DNA of 64,000 bases from Candidatus Phosphoribacter baldrii (GTDB lineage: Bacteria; Actinomycetota; Actinomycetes; Actinomycetales; Dermatophilaceae), in contig JADIZV010000004.1 in NCBI GenBank assembly GCA_016704565.1, positions 248,001-312,000 on the forward strand. The letters are read 5' to 3'. This document shows, in pieces, positions 1 through 7,245 of this stretch. Position 1 is the stretch's first letter; each line of letters begins with the position of its first letter. Made by a program: the position numbers and the translations under genes. The notes under the pieces are model-generated. The model did not search any database. It saw only the letters and a list, made by a program, of their open reading frames with translations, and was not told where the DNA came from.

Positions 1-317
1 CCGCAGTCGATGGCGAGGCCGCGAGCCCAGGCCGACGCGATGCCAACGACGAACGCGAGCATGAGCAGGCTCCCGCCGATCGCCGACGGGCGGGTGAACA
101 GCCCGAGGACGAGCAACAGCCCGACGATGATCTCGATGACCGGCAGTGCGTAGCCGACATAACCGGCCAGGTCGTAGGGCAGCAGCTGATAGGCCCGCAC
201 CGCGAGTGCGGACTGCCCGAGGTTGGTCACCTTGAGCGCCCCGGCGACGAGCAGCACCCCGCCGAGGACCAGGCGCAGCACAGTCCCCAGCAGGTCCAGC
301 CCTCGGTCCCTGGTCAT
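1..317 (-). CDS. DoxX/MauE-like membrane protein (3' end outside window)
   Basis: About 105 N-terminal residues are present and the gene runs off the left edge. The product has at least three hydrophobic segments (about residues 10-28, 55-75 and 82-98) and ends in view at GLAIDCG, the Cys-containing motif typical of MauE/DoxX-type proteins. Members of this family are often paired with thioredoxin-like or DsbA-like proteins, but no partner is visible here. The ATG overlaps the trpA stop codon as ATGA, so it is probably translated with the trp genes. Confidence 0.75.
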   Translation of the reverse strand, partial: MTRDRGLDLLGTVLRLVLGGVLLVAGALKVTNLGQSALAVRAYQLLPYDLAGYVGYALPVIEIIVGLLLVLGLFTRPSAIGGSLLMLAFVVGIASAWARGLAIDC

Positions 318-1156
318 CGGCGGCTCTCGCGGACCCCCGCCGCCAGTTCGCGGGTGAGGGCTTCCAGGGCCGGTATGCCGCCCTCCCCCAGCGCTGACAC
401 CAGCGCCGACCCGACGATGACGCCGTCGGCGAATCGCGCCACGTCGGCCGCTTGGGCCCGGTTGGACACGCCCAGCCCGACGCACACCGGCAGGTCGGTG
501 ACCCCGCGGGTTCCGGCGACCACCGTCTCAGCAGCCGACCCGACCGTCTCACGCGTGCCGGTCACCCCCATGGTCGACGCGGCATACACGAAGCCACGGC
601 AGGCTCCGGTGGCGATGGCGAGGCGCTCGGGCGTCGAGGACGGGGCCACGAGGAAGACCCGGTCCAGGCCGTGCGCGTCCGAGGCGGCCAGCCACTCCCC
701 CGCCTCGTCGGGGATGAGATCTGGGGTGATGAGCCCGCAACCCCCCGCCGACGCGAGATCGGCGGCGAACCGGTCGACCCCGCGGCGCAGCACGAGGTTC
801 CAATAGGTCATGACGTATGCCGCGGCCCCGGCCGCGCTGATCGCGTGGACCGCCTCGAACACGTCGTCGACCCGGGTGCCGCCCTCCAGCGCGGTCTCGG
901 TAGCGCGTTGGATGACCGGACCGTCCATGAGCGGGTCGGAGTAGGGCACTCCGACCTCGATGATGTCCGCTCCTGCCCGGGCCATGGCGACCATCGCTTC
1001 GATCGACGTCTGGACCGTTGGGAAGCCCACGGGCAGGTAGCCGACCAGGGCGGCCCGACCTTCCGCCCGGCAGGCGGCCAGCACCTGGGCGCCGGGACTG
1101 AGTCGCACGGCAGGTGCGGCGGGGGTGGCCGCGGCCGAGTGGACGGTGGGGGTCAC
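314..1156 (-). CDS. trpA: Tryptophan synthase alpha subunit
   Basis: 280 residues. It cleaves indole-3-glycerol phosphate to indole and glyceraldehyde 3-phosphate and passes indole to TrpB in the cytoplasmic complex. The alpha-subunit signature ADIIEVGVPYSDPLMDG carries the catalytic Glu and Asp, and a glycine-rich phosphate-binding segment GLGVSN lies near the C-terminus. I chose the GTG at 1156 because it overlaps the trpB stop as GTGA; an upstream extension would run deep into trpB. The first 20 or so residues are Ala/Pro-rich and poorly conserved. It is the last trp enzyme gene in the cluster. Confidence 0.95.
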   Translation of the reverse strand: MTPTVHSAAATPAAPAVRLSPGAQVLAACRAEGRAALVGYLPVGFPTVQTSIEAMVAMARAGADIIEVGVPYSDPLMDGPVIQRATETALEGGTRVDDVFEAVHAISAAGAAAYVMTYWNLVLRRGVDRFAADLASAGGCGLITPDLIPDEAGEWLAASDAHGLDRVFLVAPSSTPERLAIATGACRGFVYAASTMGVTGTRETVGSAAETVVAGTRGVTDLPVCVGLGVSNRAQAADVARFADGVIVGSALVSALGEGGIPALEALTRELAAGVRESRR

Positions 1157-2355
1157 GGCATACCCTCCGCATCGTCGAGCAGCCCGAACCAGCGGGCTGC
1201 GGTGTGGACGTCCTTGTCGCCGCGCCCCGAAAGCGACACGAGCAAGAGCGCCTCGGGGCCCAGTTCGCGCCCGACCGCCATGGCGCCCGCAAGAGCATGG
1301 GAGGACTCGATCGCTGGGATGATCCCCTCGGTGCGGCACAGCAGCCGGAAGGCCTGCATCGCCTCGTCGTCGGTGACCGCCCGATACTCAGCTCGGCCGG
1401 TCTCGAACAGATGCGCATGTTCCGGCCCGACCGAGGGATAGTCCAATCCGGCTGACACGGAATGCGATTCGATGGTCTGGCCGTCGTCGTCCTGCAAGAC
1501 GTAGGTCGCGGCACCATGCAAGACCCCGCGCGTCCCGCCCGAGAAGCGGGCCGCGTGTCGCCCGCTGTGCACGCCTTCGCCGCCGGCCTCCAGGCCGATG
1601 AGCCGCACCGACGGATCCAGCAGGAAGCGATGGAAAATGCCCATCGCGTTGGAGCCCCCGCCGACACACGCCAGGACCGCATCGGGCAGCCGACCGACCA
1701 GGTCGAGCACCTGCGCGCGGGCCTCGACCCCGATGATCCGGTGGAAGTCGCGCACCATCTCGGGGAACGGATGCGGCCCGGTGACCGTCCCCAGGACGTA
1801 GTGGGTGGAGTCGACGTTGGCGACCCAGTCCCGCAACGCCTCGTTGACCGCGTCCTTGAGGGTCTGGCTGCCGTTGGTCACGGCGACGACCTCGGCACCG
1901 AGCAGCCGCATCCGGGCGACGTTGAGCGCCTGCCGCCGGGTGTCGACCGCCCCCATATAGACGACGCACTCCAGCCCCAGCAGGGCCGCGGCGGTGGCTG
2001 TCGCCACTCCGTGCTGCCCGGCACCGGTCTCGGCGATGACCCGGGTCTTGCCCATCCGCTTGGCCAGCAGCGCCTGCCCCAGCACGTTGTTGATCTTGTG
2101 CGAGCCGGTGTGGTTGAGGTCTTCGCGTTTGAGGATGACCCGCGCTCCCCCACAGTGCGCTGCGAAGCGCGGCACCTCGGTGATGATCGACGGGCGTCCG
2201 GTGTAGGTCCGGTGCAGCCGGTCGAGCTCGCCGACGAACTCGGGGTCGACGGCGGCCTTGCGGCGCACCTCGTCCAGCTGCTCCAGCGCGGGGATGAGGG
2301 CCTCGGGGACGTAGCGCCCGCCAAACTCGCCGAAGCGCCCCAACTGCTCGCTCAT
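1153..2355 (-). CDS. trpB: Tryptophan synthase beta subunit
   Basis: 400 residues, the usual length. This PLP enzyme condenses indole with serine. Visible motifs are the PLP lysine in GSHKINNVLGQALLAK, the phosphate-binding GGGSNAMG loop and the AETGAGQHGVATA active-site segment. The start ATG overlaps the trpC stop as ATGA and the stop overlaps the trpA start as GTGA, so translation of trpCBA is tightly coupled. Confidence 0.97.
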   Translation of the reverse strand: MSEQLGRFGEFGGRYVPEALIPALEQLDEVRRKAAVDPEFVGELDRLHRTYTGRPSIITEVPRFAAHCGGARVILKREDLNHTGSHKINNVLGQALLAKRMGKTRVIAETGAGQHGVATATAAALLGLECVVYMGAVDTRRQALNVARMRLLGAEVVAVTNGSQTLKDAVNEALRDWVANVDSTHYVLGTVTGPHPFPEMVRDFHRIIGVEARAQVLDLVGRLPDAVLACVGGGSNAMGIFHRFLLDPSVRLIGLEAGGEGVHSGRHAARFSGGTRGVLHGAATYVLQDDDGQTIESHSVSAGLDYPSVGPEHAHLFETGRAEYRAVTDDEAMQAFRLLCRTEGIIPAIESSHALAGAMAVGRELGPEALLLVSLSGRGDKDVHTAARWFGLLDDAEGMP

Positions 2356-3278
2356 CGCGCCCCTTCTCCTGTGTTCGCGGTGCTCGCGGTGCTCGCGGTG
2401 CTCGCCGATCCATCCTCCCGTATGCCGCCCACCGGCACCCCCGCGAAGCTCGCCACCGCGCCGGACGGGTCACCACCGATGACCAAGGCTTCACCGACGA
2501 GCACGGCGCGGGCACCTTCGGCGGCATACCGGGCGACGTCGGCGACCCCTCGGATCCCCGACTCCGCGACGGCGACCGCGGTGTCGGGAATGAGAGGCCG
2601 CAGCCGGGCGAAGGCATCCGGGTCGACCTGCAGGGTCTTGAGGTTGCGTGCGTTGACCCCGATGACGCGGGCGCCGCTGGCGGCAGCGCGACGGGCCTCG
2701 TCCTCGTCGTGGATCTCGACGAGCGCGGTCATGCCGAGCGCTTCGGCCTGTTCGCGCATCGTGAGCAGCTGAACATCGGTGAGGGCCGCGGCAATGAGCA
2801 GGATGAGATCCGCGCCGTGAGCCCGGGCTTCGACGATCTGGTAAGGCTCGACCATGAAGTCCTTGCGCAGCACCGGGATCCGCACGGCCGCGCGAACGGC
2901 GTCGAGGTCGGCCAGCGAACCAGCGAACCGGCGCTTCTCGGTGAGCACGGAGATCGCGGTGGCGCCGCCGGCGGCATACGCGGCGGCGAGGGCGGCGGGG
3001 TCGGGGATGGCCGCAAGGGAGCCCTTGCTCGGGCTGGCCCGCTTGACCTCAGCGATGACGGCGATGCCCGGGGCGGCGCGCAGGGCGGCTTCGGCGTCGA
3101 GCGCCGGACGCTGGGCTGCCGCCCAGGACTCCACCTCGGCAAGAGGTGCCTGGGCGACGCGCTCGGCGAGGTCAGCGCGCACCCCGACGATGATCTCGTC
3201 CAACACGTTCGGTGTGGCAGGGACGTTCGGTGTGGCAGGAACGTTCGGTGTGGCAGGGACGCTGGGTGTGGCAGGCAC
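2352..3278 (-). CDS. trpC: Indole-3-glycerol phosphate synthase with repeat-bearing ends
   Basis: 308 residues. The barrel enzyme converts the anthranilate-derived ribulotide to indole-3-glycerol phosphate; the motif EVKRASPSKG is present. The usual family start would be at the VLDEIIVGVR segment (GTG at 3206), but a TAGCCT box six bases before the GTG at 3278 supports the longer, leaderless product. That adds about 24 residues made of VPATPN repeats encoded by four 18-bp tandem units. The C-terminus ends in an STASTASTA tail from a 9-bp repeat. Both ends are therefore low-complexity additions to a normal enzyme core. The internal promoter could express trpCBA separately from hisI-trpE. Confidence 0.93.
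   Translation of the reverse strand: MPATPSVPATPNVPATPNVPATPNVLDEIIVGVRADLAERVAQAPLAEVESWAAAQRPALDAEAALRAAPGIAVIAEVKRASPSKGSLAAIPDPAALAAAYAAGGATAISVLTEKRRFAGSLADLDAVRAAVRIPVLRKDFMVEPYQIVEARAHGADLILLIAAALTDVQLLTMREQAEALGMTALVEIHDEDEARRAAASGARVIGVNARNLKTLQVDPDAFARLRPLIPDTAVAVAESGIRGVADVARYAAEGARAVLVGEALVIGGDPSGAVASFAGVPVGGIREDGSASTASTASTANTGEGAR
3205..3276. repeat. Four 18-bp tandem units at the trpC 5' end
   Basis: Units of the form ACGTTCGGTGTGGCAGGG occupy 3205-3222, 3223-3240, 3241-3258 and a more diverged 3259-3276. On the coding strand they encode VPATPN repeats. Copy number would change without altering the reading frame. Confidence 0.9.
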
Positions 3279-3284
3279 CGACCC

Positions 3285-3290
3285 AGGCTA
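3285..3290 (-). promoter_or_regulatory. -10 box for leaderless trpC
   Basis: TAGCCT on the minus strand lies six bases before the GTG at 3278, the spacing of actinobacterial leaderless genes. It would be an internal promoter inside the trp cluster. Confidence 0.6.
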
Positions 3291-3301
3291 CGTGGTCGGG
3301 C

Positions 3302-3733
3302 TCAGAGCGGGGACAACCATGTCATCCCTGGGACGTTGCGCAGGATCCAGAATGCCACGATCGACACCCAGACCACCGTGATGACCCAGCCCGGCGCGAG
3401 TCGCAGGGGAGTCCCGGTGACCCGCCGATATGTCCACCGGTAGAAGCTCCAGCTAATGTAGATCGCGGCAAGCACGGCGAACGGGTTGCGCGCCAAGGCG
3501 GTGCCCACGTCGAGGTGTAGGAGGGCGTGCAAGGCCCGGGCCGACCCGCACCCAGGGCACCAGAGGCCCGTAACGGCCAGGAACGGACACGGCGGATAGT
3601 GGCCCGCAACGTTGGGGTCGACGGCATACAGGTATGCCGCCCCAGCCGCGCAGCCCGCCGCGATCACGGCAGGTTGGACGAGGCCGCGTGCCCCCATTCT
3701 GAGTCGGGGATACGCGGCCTCGTCGATAGCCAT
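3302..3733 (-). CDS. DUF2752 small membrane protein
   Basis: 143 residues with about three hydrophobic segments (near residues 20-35, 80-95 and 110-130). The DUF2752 signature PCPFLAVTGLWCPGCGSARA is present, with a Cys pair (CPGC). Its function is not established for the family. It lies between the CD225-like gene and trpC in the usual actinobacterial trp neighbourhood. I chose the ATG at 3733, 12 bases after the preceding stop; no clear ribosome binding site is visible. Confidence 0.85.
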   Translation of the reverse strand: MAIDEAAYPRLRMGARGLVQPAVIAAGCAAGAAYLYAVDPNVAGHYPPCPFLAVTGLWCPGCGSARALHALLHLDVGTALARNPFAVLAAIYISWSFYRWTYRRVTGTPLRLAPGWVITVVWVSIVAFWILRNVPGMTWLSPL

Positions 3734-3744
3734 GACGGCGGGTC

Positions 3745-4113
3745 TCAGCGGGTCTTGACGCCGTTCGCGGCGGCGAGGAAGACGAAGATGAAGTAGATCA
3801 CTCCGACGACAACCCCCGCGACGGCCGAGATGATCGACCACTTCTTGGCCTGGGCCGCTGCAGCGTGCGCTCCGGCCTGGTCACCCTGGGCCCACAGCGT
3901 GTTGACCTTGTTGGCCTGGATGATGGCGTAGATCCCGCCCGGCAAGCAGCACAGCACGGTGGCGAGGATCGCCAGGACGAGGTTGTTCTGCGGCGGCGGG
4001 CTCACCGGAGCGCCGCCATACGGCATCCCGCCACCAGGACCCGCAGGCGGCGGTGCGGCGCCGTAACCTCCAGAGCCAGGGGGCGGCGGCGGCGGAGTGG
4101 ATCCGTAGGACAT
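3745..4113 (-). CDS. CD225/dispanin-type two-helix membrane protein
   Basis: 122 residues. A Pro/Gly-rich N-terminus (about residues 1-47) precedes two hydrophobic helices (about 48-66 and 92-115) joined by a polar segment KVNTLWAQGDQAGAHAAAAQ. The first helix ends in the CCLPGGIYAI motif of the CD225/IFITM superfamily. The ATG at 4113 follows AAAGG at good spacing. Bacterial members have no settled function; membrane association is expected. Confidence 0.85.
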   Translation of the reverse strand: MSYGSTPPPPPPGSGGYGAAPPPAGPGGGMPYGGAPVSPPPQNNLVLAILATVLCCLPGGIYAIIQANKVNTLWAQGDQAGAHAAAAQAKKWSIISAVAGVVVGVIYFIFVFLAAANGVKTR

Positions 4114-4255
4114 GGCACAGCCTTTCTCGATCACGACTTTGGCGTCCCCGAAACGAGGCGCGCGCACGACCTTATCGCCCGATAGGTGTGGAGGCGACCC
4201 GAATCGCCGGGCTACCAGCGGGCGAGATGCCCGAGGTCAGCCGGGCCGAACGGGG

Positions 4256-4495
4256 TCAGGAGATGCCGCTGTCGACCTGGTTGCGACCCGGCTTCTGGAC
4301 GCCGAAACCTGCCATCGCCAGGACTTTGCCGGCGATGACGCCGACCAAGGCCAGGACGGCACCCGCGATGAACAGGCCGGTCGAGGAGATGACCACGGCC
4401 CAGGACATGACGACGGCGGCCACCATGAGAATGCCCACGCCGGTCCAGGCGGCGACGCTCTGCCCGTGGTTGTCGTGGTGGTCGTTTCCGGCCAT
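4256..4495 (-). CDS. HGxxPAAW-type small membrane protein (variant HGQSVAAW)
   Basis: 79 residues with two hydrophobic helices. Its position between trpC and the Trp-associated membrane gene, together with the HGQSVAAW segment near residue 10, matches the actinobacterial HGxxPAAW family, here with Val in place of the usual Pro. The ATG at 4495 is favoured over the GTG at 4504 because AAGGAG lies eight bases before the ATG. The function is unknown. Confidence 0.8.
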   Translation of the reverse strand: MAGNDHHDNHGQSVAAWTGVGILMVAAVVMSWAVVISSTGLFIAGAVLALVGVIAGKVLAMAGFGVQKPGRNQVDSGIS

Positions 4496-4564
4496 CAGAG
4501 TCACTCCTTCTATGGCCGCCGAGGTCGGCGGGCACCCGTCATGGACTTGCTGGGGCCCATTGTG

Positions 4565-5146
4565 TCAGGTCCGTTCGTCGTCGTCCGCGCGGGTCGGGTC
4601 GTGTCCGTCGGTGAGGTCGTCCCAGGCGCTGCGTCGTTGTCCTCGGCCAGTGCTCGGATCAGCCTCTCGGTCGAATCGGGCCGACAATCCGGCCCATCGT
4701 CGTGCCGAGAGGAGGGCGGCGACCGAGGCCACGGCAGCGACAAGTGCTGCGGCCACGCCGAGCCAGGCCCACGGACCGAGTTGTGCAGAGACCGGGACAG
4801 TGCCGCCCGTCCGGCCGGCCAATTCGCCGGCCCGCCGACCGAGAGCGGCAGCCGGCCCGAGCAGTGCGGTCGTCGACAGCGCCAGCGCGCCCGCCGCGGC
4901 GAGTGCTAGCAGGATCCCGGCGGCGGTCCGGATCCGCGCGCCCCCCGTGAGGAGCGCCACCAGCGCTGCGCCCATGACCAGGGTCAACCCGATCGAGGCC
5001 GGCGCCAGCTGACCGCCGGTGGCACTGAGCACGGTCCGCCCCAGGACCGGGTCGGCGCTCGTCCCAGTGGCCCAGACCTGGCTCAGCGACAGCAGCAGCA
5101 CCGCGAGTGGAAGGCCGACGGCGAGCACCACGGAGCGTTTCGTCAC
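4565..5146 (-). CDS. Trp operon-associated membrane protein (TIGR02234-like)
   Basis: 193 residues with four predicted membrane helices (about 7-25, 52-68, 76-100 and 125-148) and a charged C-terminal tail. Its length, topology and position directly after trpE match the conserved Trp biosynthesis-associated membrane protein of actinobacteria, whose activity is unknown. The ATG overlaps the trpE stop as ATGA. Confidence 0.85.
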   Translation of the reverse strand: MTKRSVVLAVGLPLAVLLLSLSQVWATGTSADPVLGRTVLSATGGQLAPASIGLTLVMGAALVALLTGGARIRTAAGILLALAAAGALALSTTALLGPAAALGRRAGELAGRTGGTVPVSAQLGPWAWLGVAAALVAAVASVAALLSARRWAGLSARFDREADPSTGRGQRRSAWDDLTDGHDPTRADDDERT

Positions 5147-6726
5147 GGGAGGTTTGCTCCCGCCTCAGCCGTGTCGACCGACTCGGCCATCTGGGCCGAT
5201 CGCATTCCGCTCGCCGCTGCGACGGCCCGCAGCACCGCTGCTGCTTTGTGGTGACACTCCTCGTGTTCCAGTTGCGGCACGGAGTCGGCGACGATCCCGG
5301 CGCCGGCCTGGACGTGGGCGACCCCGTCGCGGATCAGGGCGGTGCGAATGGCGATCGCCATGTCCATGTCCCCGGCGAAGTCGAGGTAGCCCACCACTCC
5401 CCCATACAGCCCGCGCCGCACCCCCTCATAGTCGTCGATCAGCGCCATCGCGCGCGGCTTCGGCGCCCCCGACAACGTCCCCGCCGGGAAGGTCGCCACG
5501 AGCACGTCGTATGCCGTCATCCCCTCCTTGAGCTCGCCGACAACGGTCGACTCCAGGTGCATGATGTGGCTGTAGCGGCGGATCGTCATGAACTCCACCG
5601 TGTCGACGCTGCCGGCGCGGCATACCCGCTGGAGGTCGTTGCGGGAGAGGTCGACGAGCATGAGGTGTTCGGCGCGCTCCTTGGTGTCGGCGGCCAGGTC
5701 GTCGGCCAGGCGCACGTCGTCCTCGGGGGTCTTGCCGCGTGGCCGCGACCCGGCGATCGGGTGGGTGATCGCCTCGCGTCCGGTCACCTTGATGAGGGCT
5801 TCGGGGCTGGACCCGACGATGTCGTATGCCGTGCCGTCCGGATGCGGCAGCCGCAGGAGATACATGTAGGGGCTGGGGTTGGCTGCCCGCAAAGCCCGGT
5901 AGACGTCGATCGGGTCGGCGGCGCAGGGTGTCGAGAACCGTTGTGAGACAACGATCTGGAAGGCGTCACCCGCGCGGATCGATTCCTTGCAGCGTTCGAC
6001 GATGTCGAGGTAGTCCTCGGGCCGGTGCGAGCTGGTGACCTCCATCTGGACCGGGTCGACCACGGCAACCGTTGAGGGTGCGGGTGCACCCAGCTCGCTT
6101 GTCATCCGGTCCAGCCGCGCGACCGCGTCGCGCCACGCCCATTCCATCCGGGCGTCGGTGTCGTCGTAATTGACCGCGTTGGCGATGAGCAGCACCGAAC
6201 CGTCGGCGTGGTCCAGGACCGCGAGGTCGGTGGCGAGCACCATGGCCAGCTCAGGCAGGTGCAGGTCGTCGCGACCCGTGTCGGGCACCTTCTCCCACCG
6301 GCGCACGGCGTCGTAGGTGATTGCGCCGACCAAGCCTCCGGTGAGTGGCGGCAAGCCGGCGATCCGATCGGTGGCCAGGGCCGCGACCGTGTCCCGCACG
6401 GCCACGGTCGGGTCGCCGTCGACGGGGACTCCGGTGGGCGGCATACCGATCCAGTGGGCCTGACCGTCTCGCTCGGTGAGGGTCGCGGCGCTGTGCGCCC
6501 CGACGATGGAATAGCGCGACCAGACTCCCCCGTGCTCCGCCGACTCGAGCAGGAAGGTGCCCGGCTCGCCCTTGGCCAGCTTGCGGTAGACCCCAAGCGG
6601 CGTCTCCCCGTCGGCGAGCAGGCGGCGTACGACGGGGATGACCCGTCGCGTGCGGGCAAGCTCGCCGAAGACGTCCAGGCTCGGCCAGGTGGTGCCGAAC
6701 CCGAGCTCGGCGTGGACGTCAGTCAT
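5143..6726 (-). CDS. trpE: Anthranilate synthase component I
   Basis: 527 residues. It converts chorismate and ammonia (from a separate TrpG) to anthranilate. The LLES motif near residue 50 is the tryptophan feedback site, and the HPIAGSRPRGKT segment is the TrpE form of the motif that reads PMKGT in PabB, so TrpE rather than PabB is secure. No amidotransferase domain is fused, and neither trpG nor trpD is in the window. It overlaps the hisI end by eight bases. Confidence 0.96.
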   Translation of the reverse strand: MTDVHAELGFGTTWPSLDVFGELARTRRVIPVVRRLLADGETPLGVYRKLAKGEPGTFLLESAEHGGVWSRYSIVGAHSAATLTERDGQAHWIGMPPTGVPVDGDPTVAVRDTVAALATDRIAGLPPLTGGLVGAITYDAVRRWEKVPDTGRDDLHLPELAMVLATDLAVLDHADGSVLLIANAVNYDDTDARMEWAWRDAVARLDRMTSELGAPAPSTVAVVDPVQMEVTSSHRPEDYLDIVERCKESIRAGDAFQIVVSQRFSTPCAADPIDVYRALRAANPSPYMYLLRLPHPDGTAYDIVGSSPEALIKVTGREAITHPIAGSRPRGKTPEDDVRLADDLAADTKERAEHLMLVDLSRNDLQRVCRAGSVDTVEFMTIRRYSHIMHLESTVVGELKEGMTAYDVLVATFPAGTLSGAPKPRAMALIDDYEGVRRGLYGGVVGYLDFAGDMDMAIAIRTALIRDGVAHVQAGAGIVADSVPQLEHEECHHKAAAVLRAVAAASGMRSAQMAESVDTAEAGANLP

Positions 6727-7108
6727 TGACCGACCGTCCCGTCACAGCCAGCGGCCGAGCGTCGAAGCAGGTCCGGTCGCCGGTGTGACACGCGGCGCCG
6801 ACCTGATCCACCCGCACGAGGAGGGCGTCGCCGTCGCAATCGAGCGCCACCGAGCGGACGTGCTGGACGTGCCCGGAGCTGTCGCCCTTGCGCCAATACT
6901 CGTTGCGCGAGCGCGACCAGAAGGTGACCCGGCCTGACGTCAGTGTGCGGGCCAGTGCCTCGTCGTCCATCCAACCGAGCATGAGCACCTCGCCGGTGTC
7001 GTGCTGCTGGATGATCGCGGCGACCAGACCTTGGTGGTCACGCTTGAGCAGCGCCGCGACCTGCGGGTCGAGGGTCGAGGTGCTGTGCGGGGCTGCCGGG
7101 TCGGACAC
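6719..7108 (-). CDS. hisI: Phosphoribosyl-AMP cyclohydrolase
   Basis: 129 residues, normal for the monofunctional enzyme, which hydrolyses phosphoribosyl-AMP in histidine synthesis. The metal-binding block CDGDALLVRVDQ and the CHTGDRTCF motif are present. It heads the trp cluster, an order common in actinobacteria. The GTG start at 7108 is preceded at six bases by CACAAT, so the transcript may be leaderless. Confidence 0.95.
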   Translation of the reverse strand: MSDPAAPHSTSTLDPQVAALLKRDHQGLVAAIIQQHDTGEVLMLGWMDDEALARTLTSGRVTFWSRSRNEYWRKGDSSGHVQHVRSVALDCDGDALLVRVDQVGAACHTGDRTCFDARPLAVTGRSVND

Positions 7109-7114
7109 CCCGCC

Positions 7115-7120
7115 ATTGTG
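7115..7120 (-). promoter_or_regulatory. -10 box for hisI-trp cluster
   Basis: CACAAT on the minus strand lies six bases before the GTG of hisI. It is one base off the TANNNT pattern, so it is weaker than the others in this window. Confidence 0.4.
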
Positions 7121-7231
7121 CCGGTTTCATCCGTGGGCATGCCGCCTCGTCCCATGGTGTCGGTGCGTGTGGTCGATCGCGGGTGTGGGAACGCGTCCCG
7201 TCGCACCCAAGCCTTCGATGCGCGCGTGCCC

Positions 7232-7237
7232 TAACCT
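7232..7237 (+). promoter_or_regulatory. -10 box for leaderless pabBC
   Basis: TAACCT lies eight bases before the GTG at 7246. This supports that start over an ATG further upstream. Confidence 0.6.
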
Positions 7238-7245
7238 TGGGCGCC

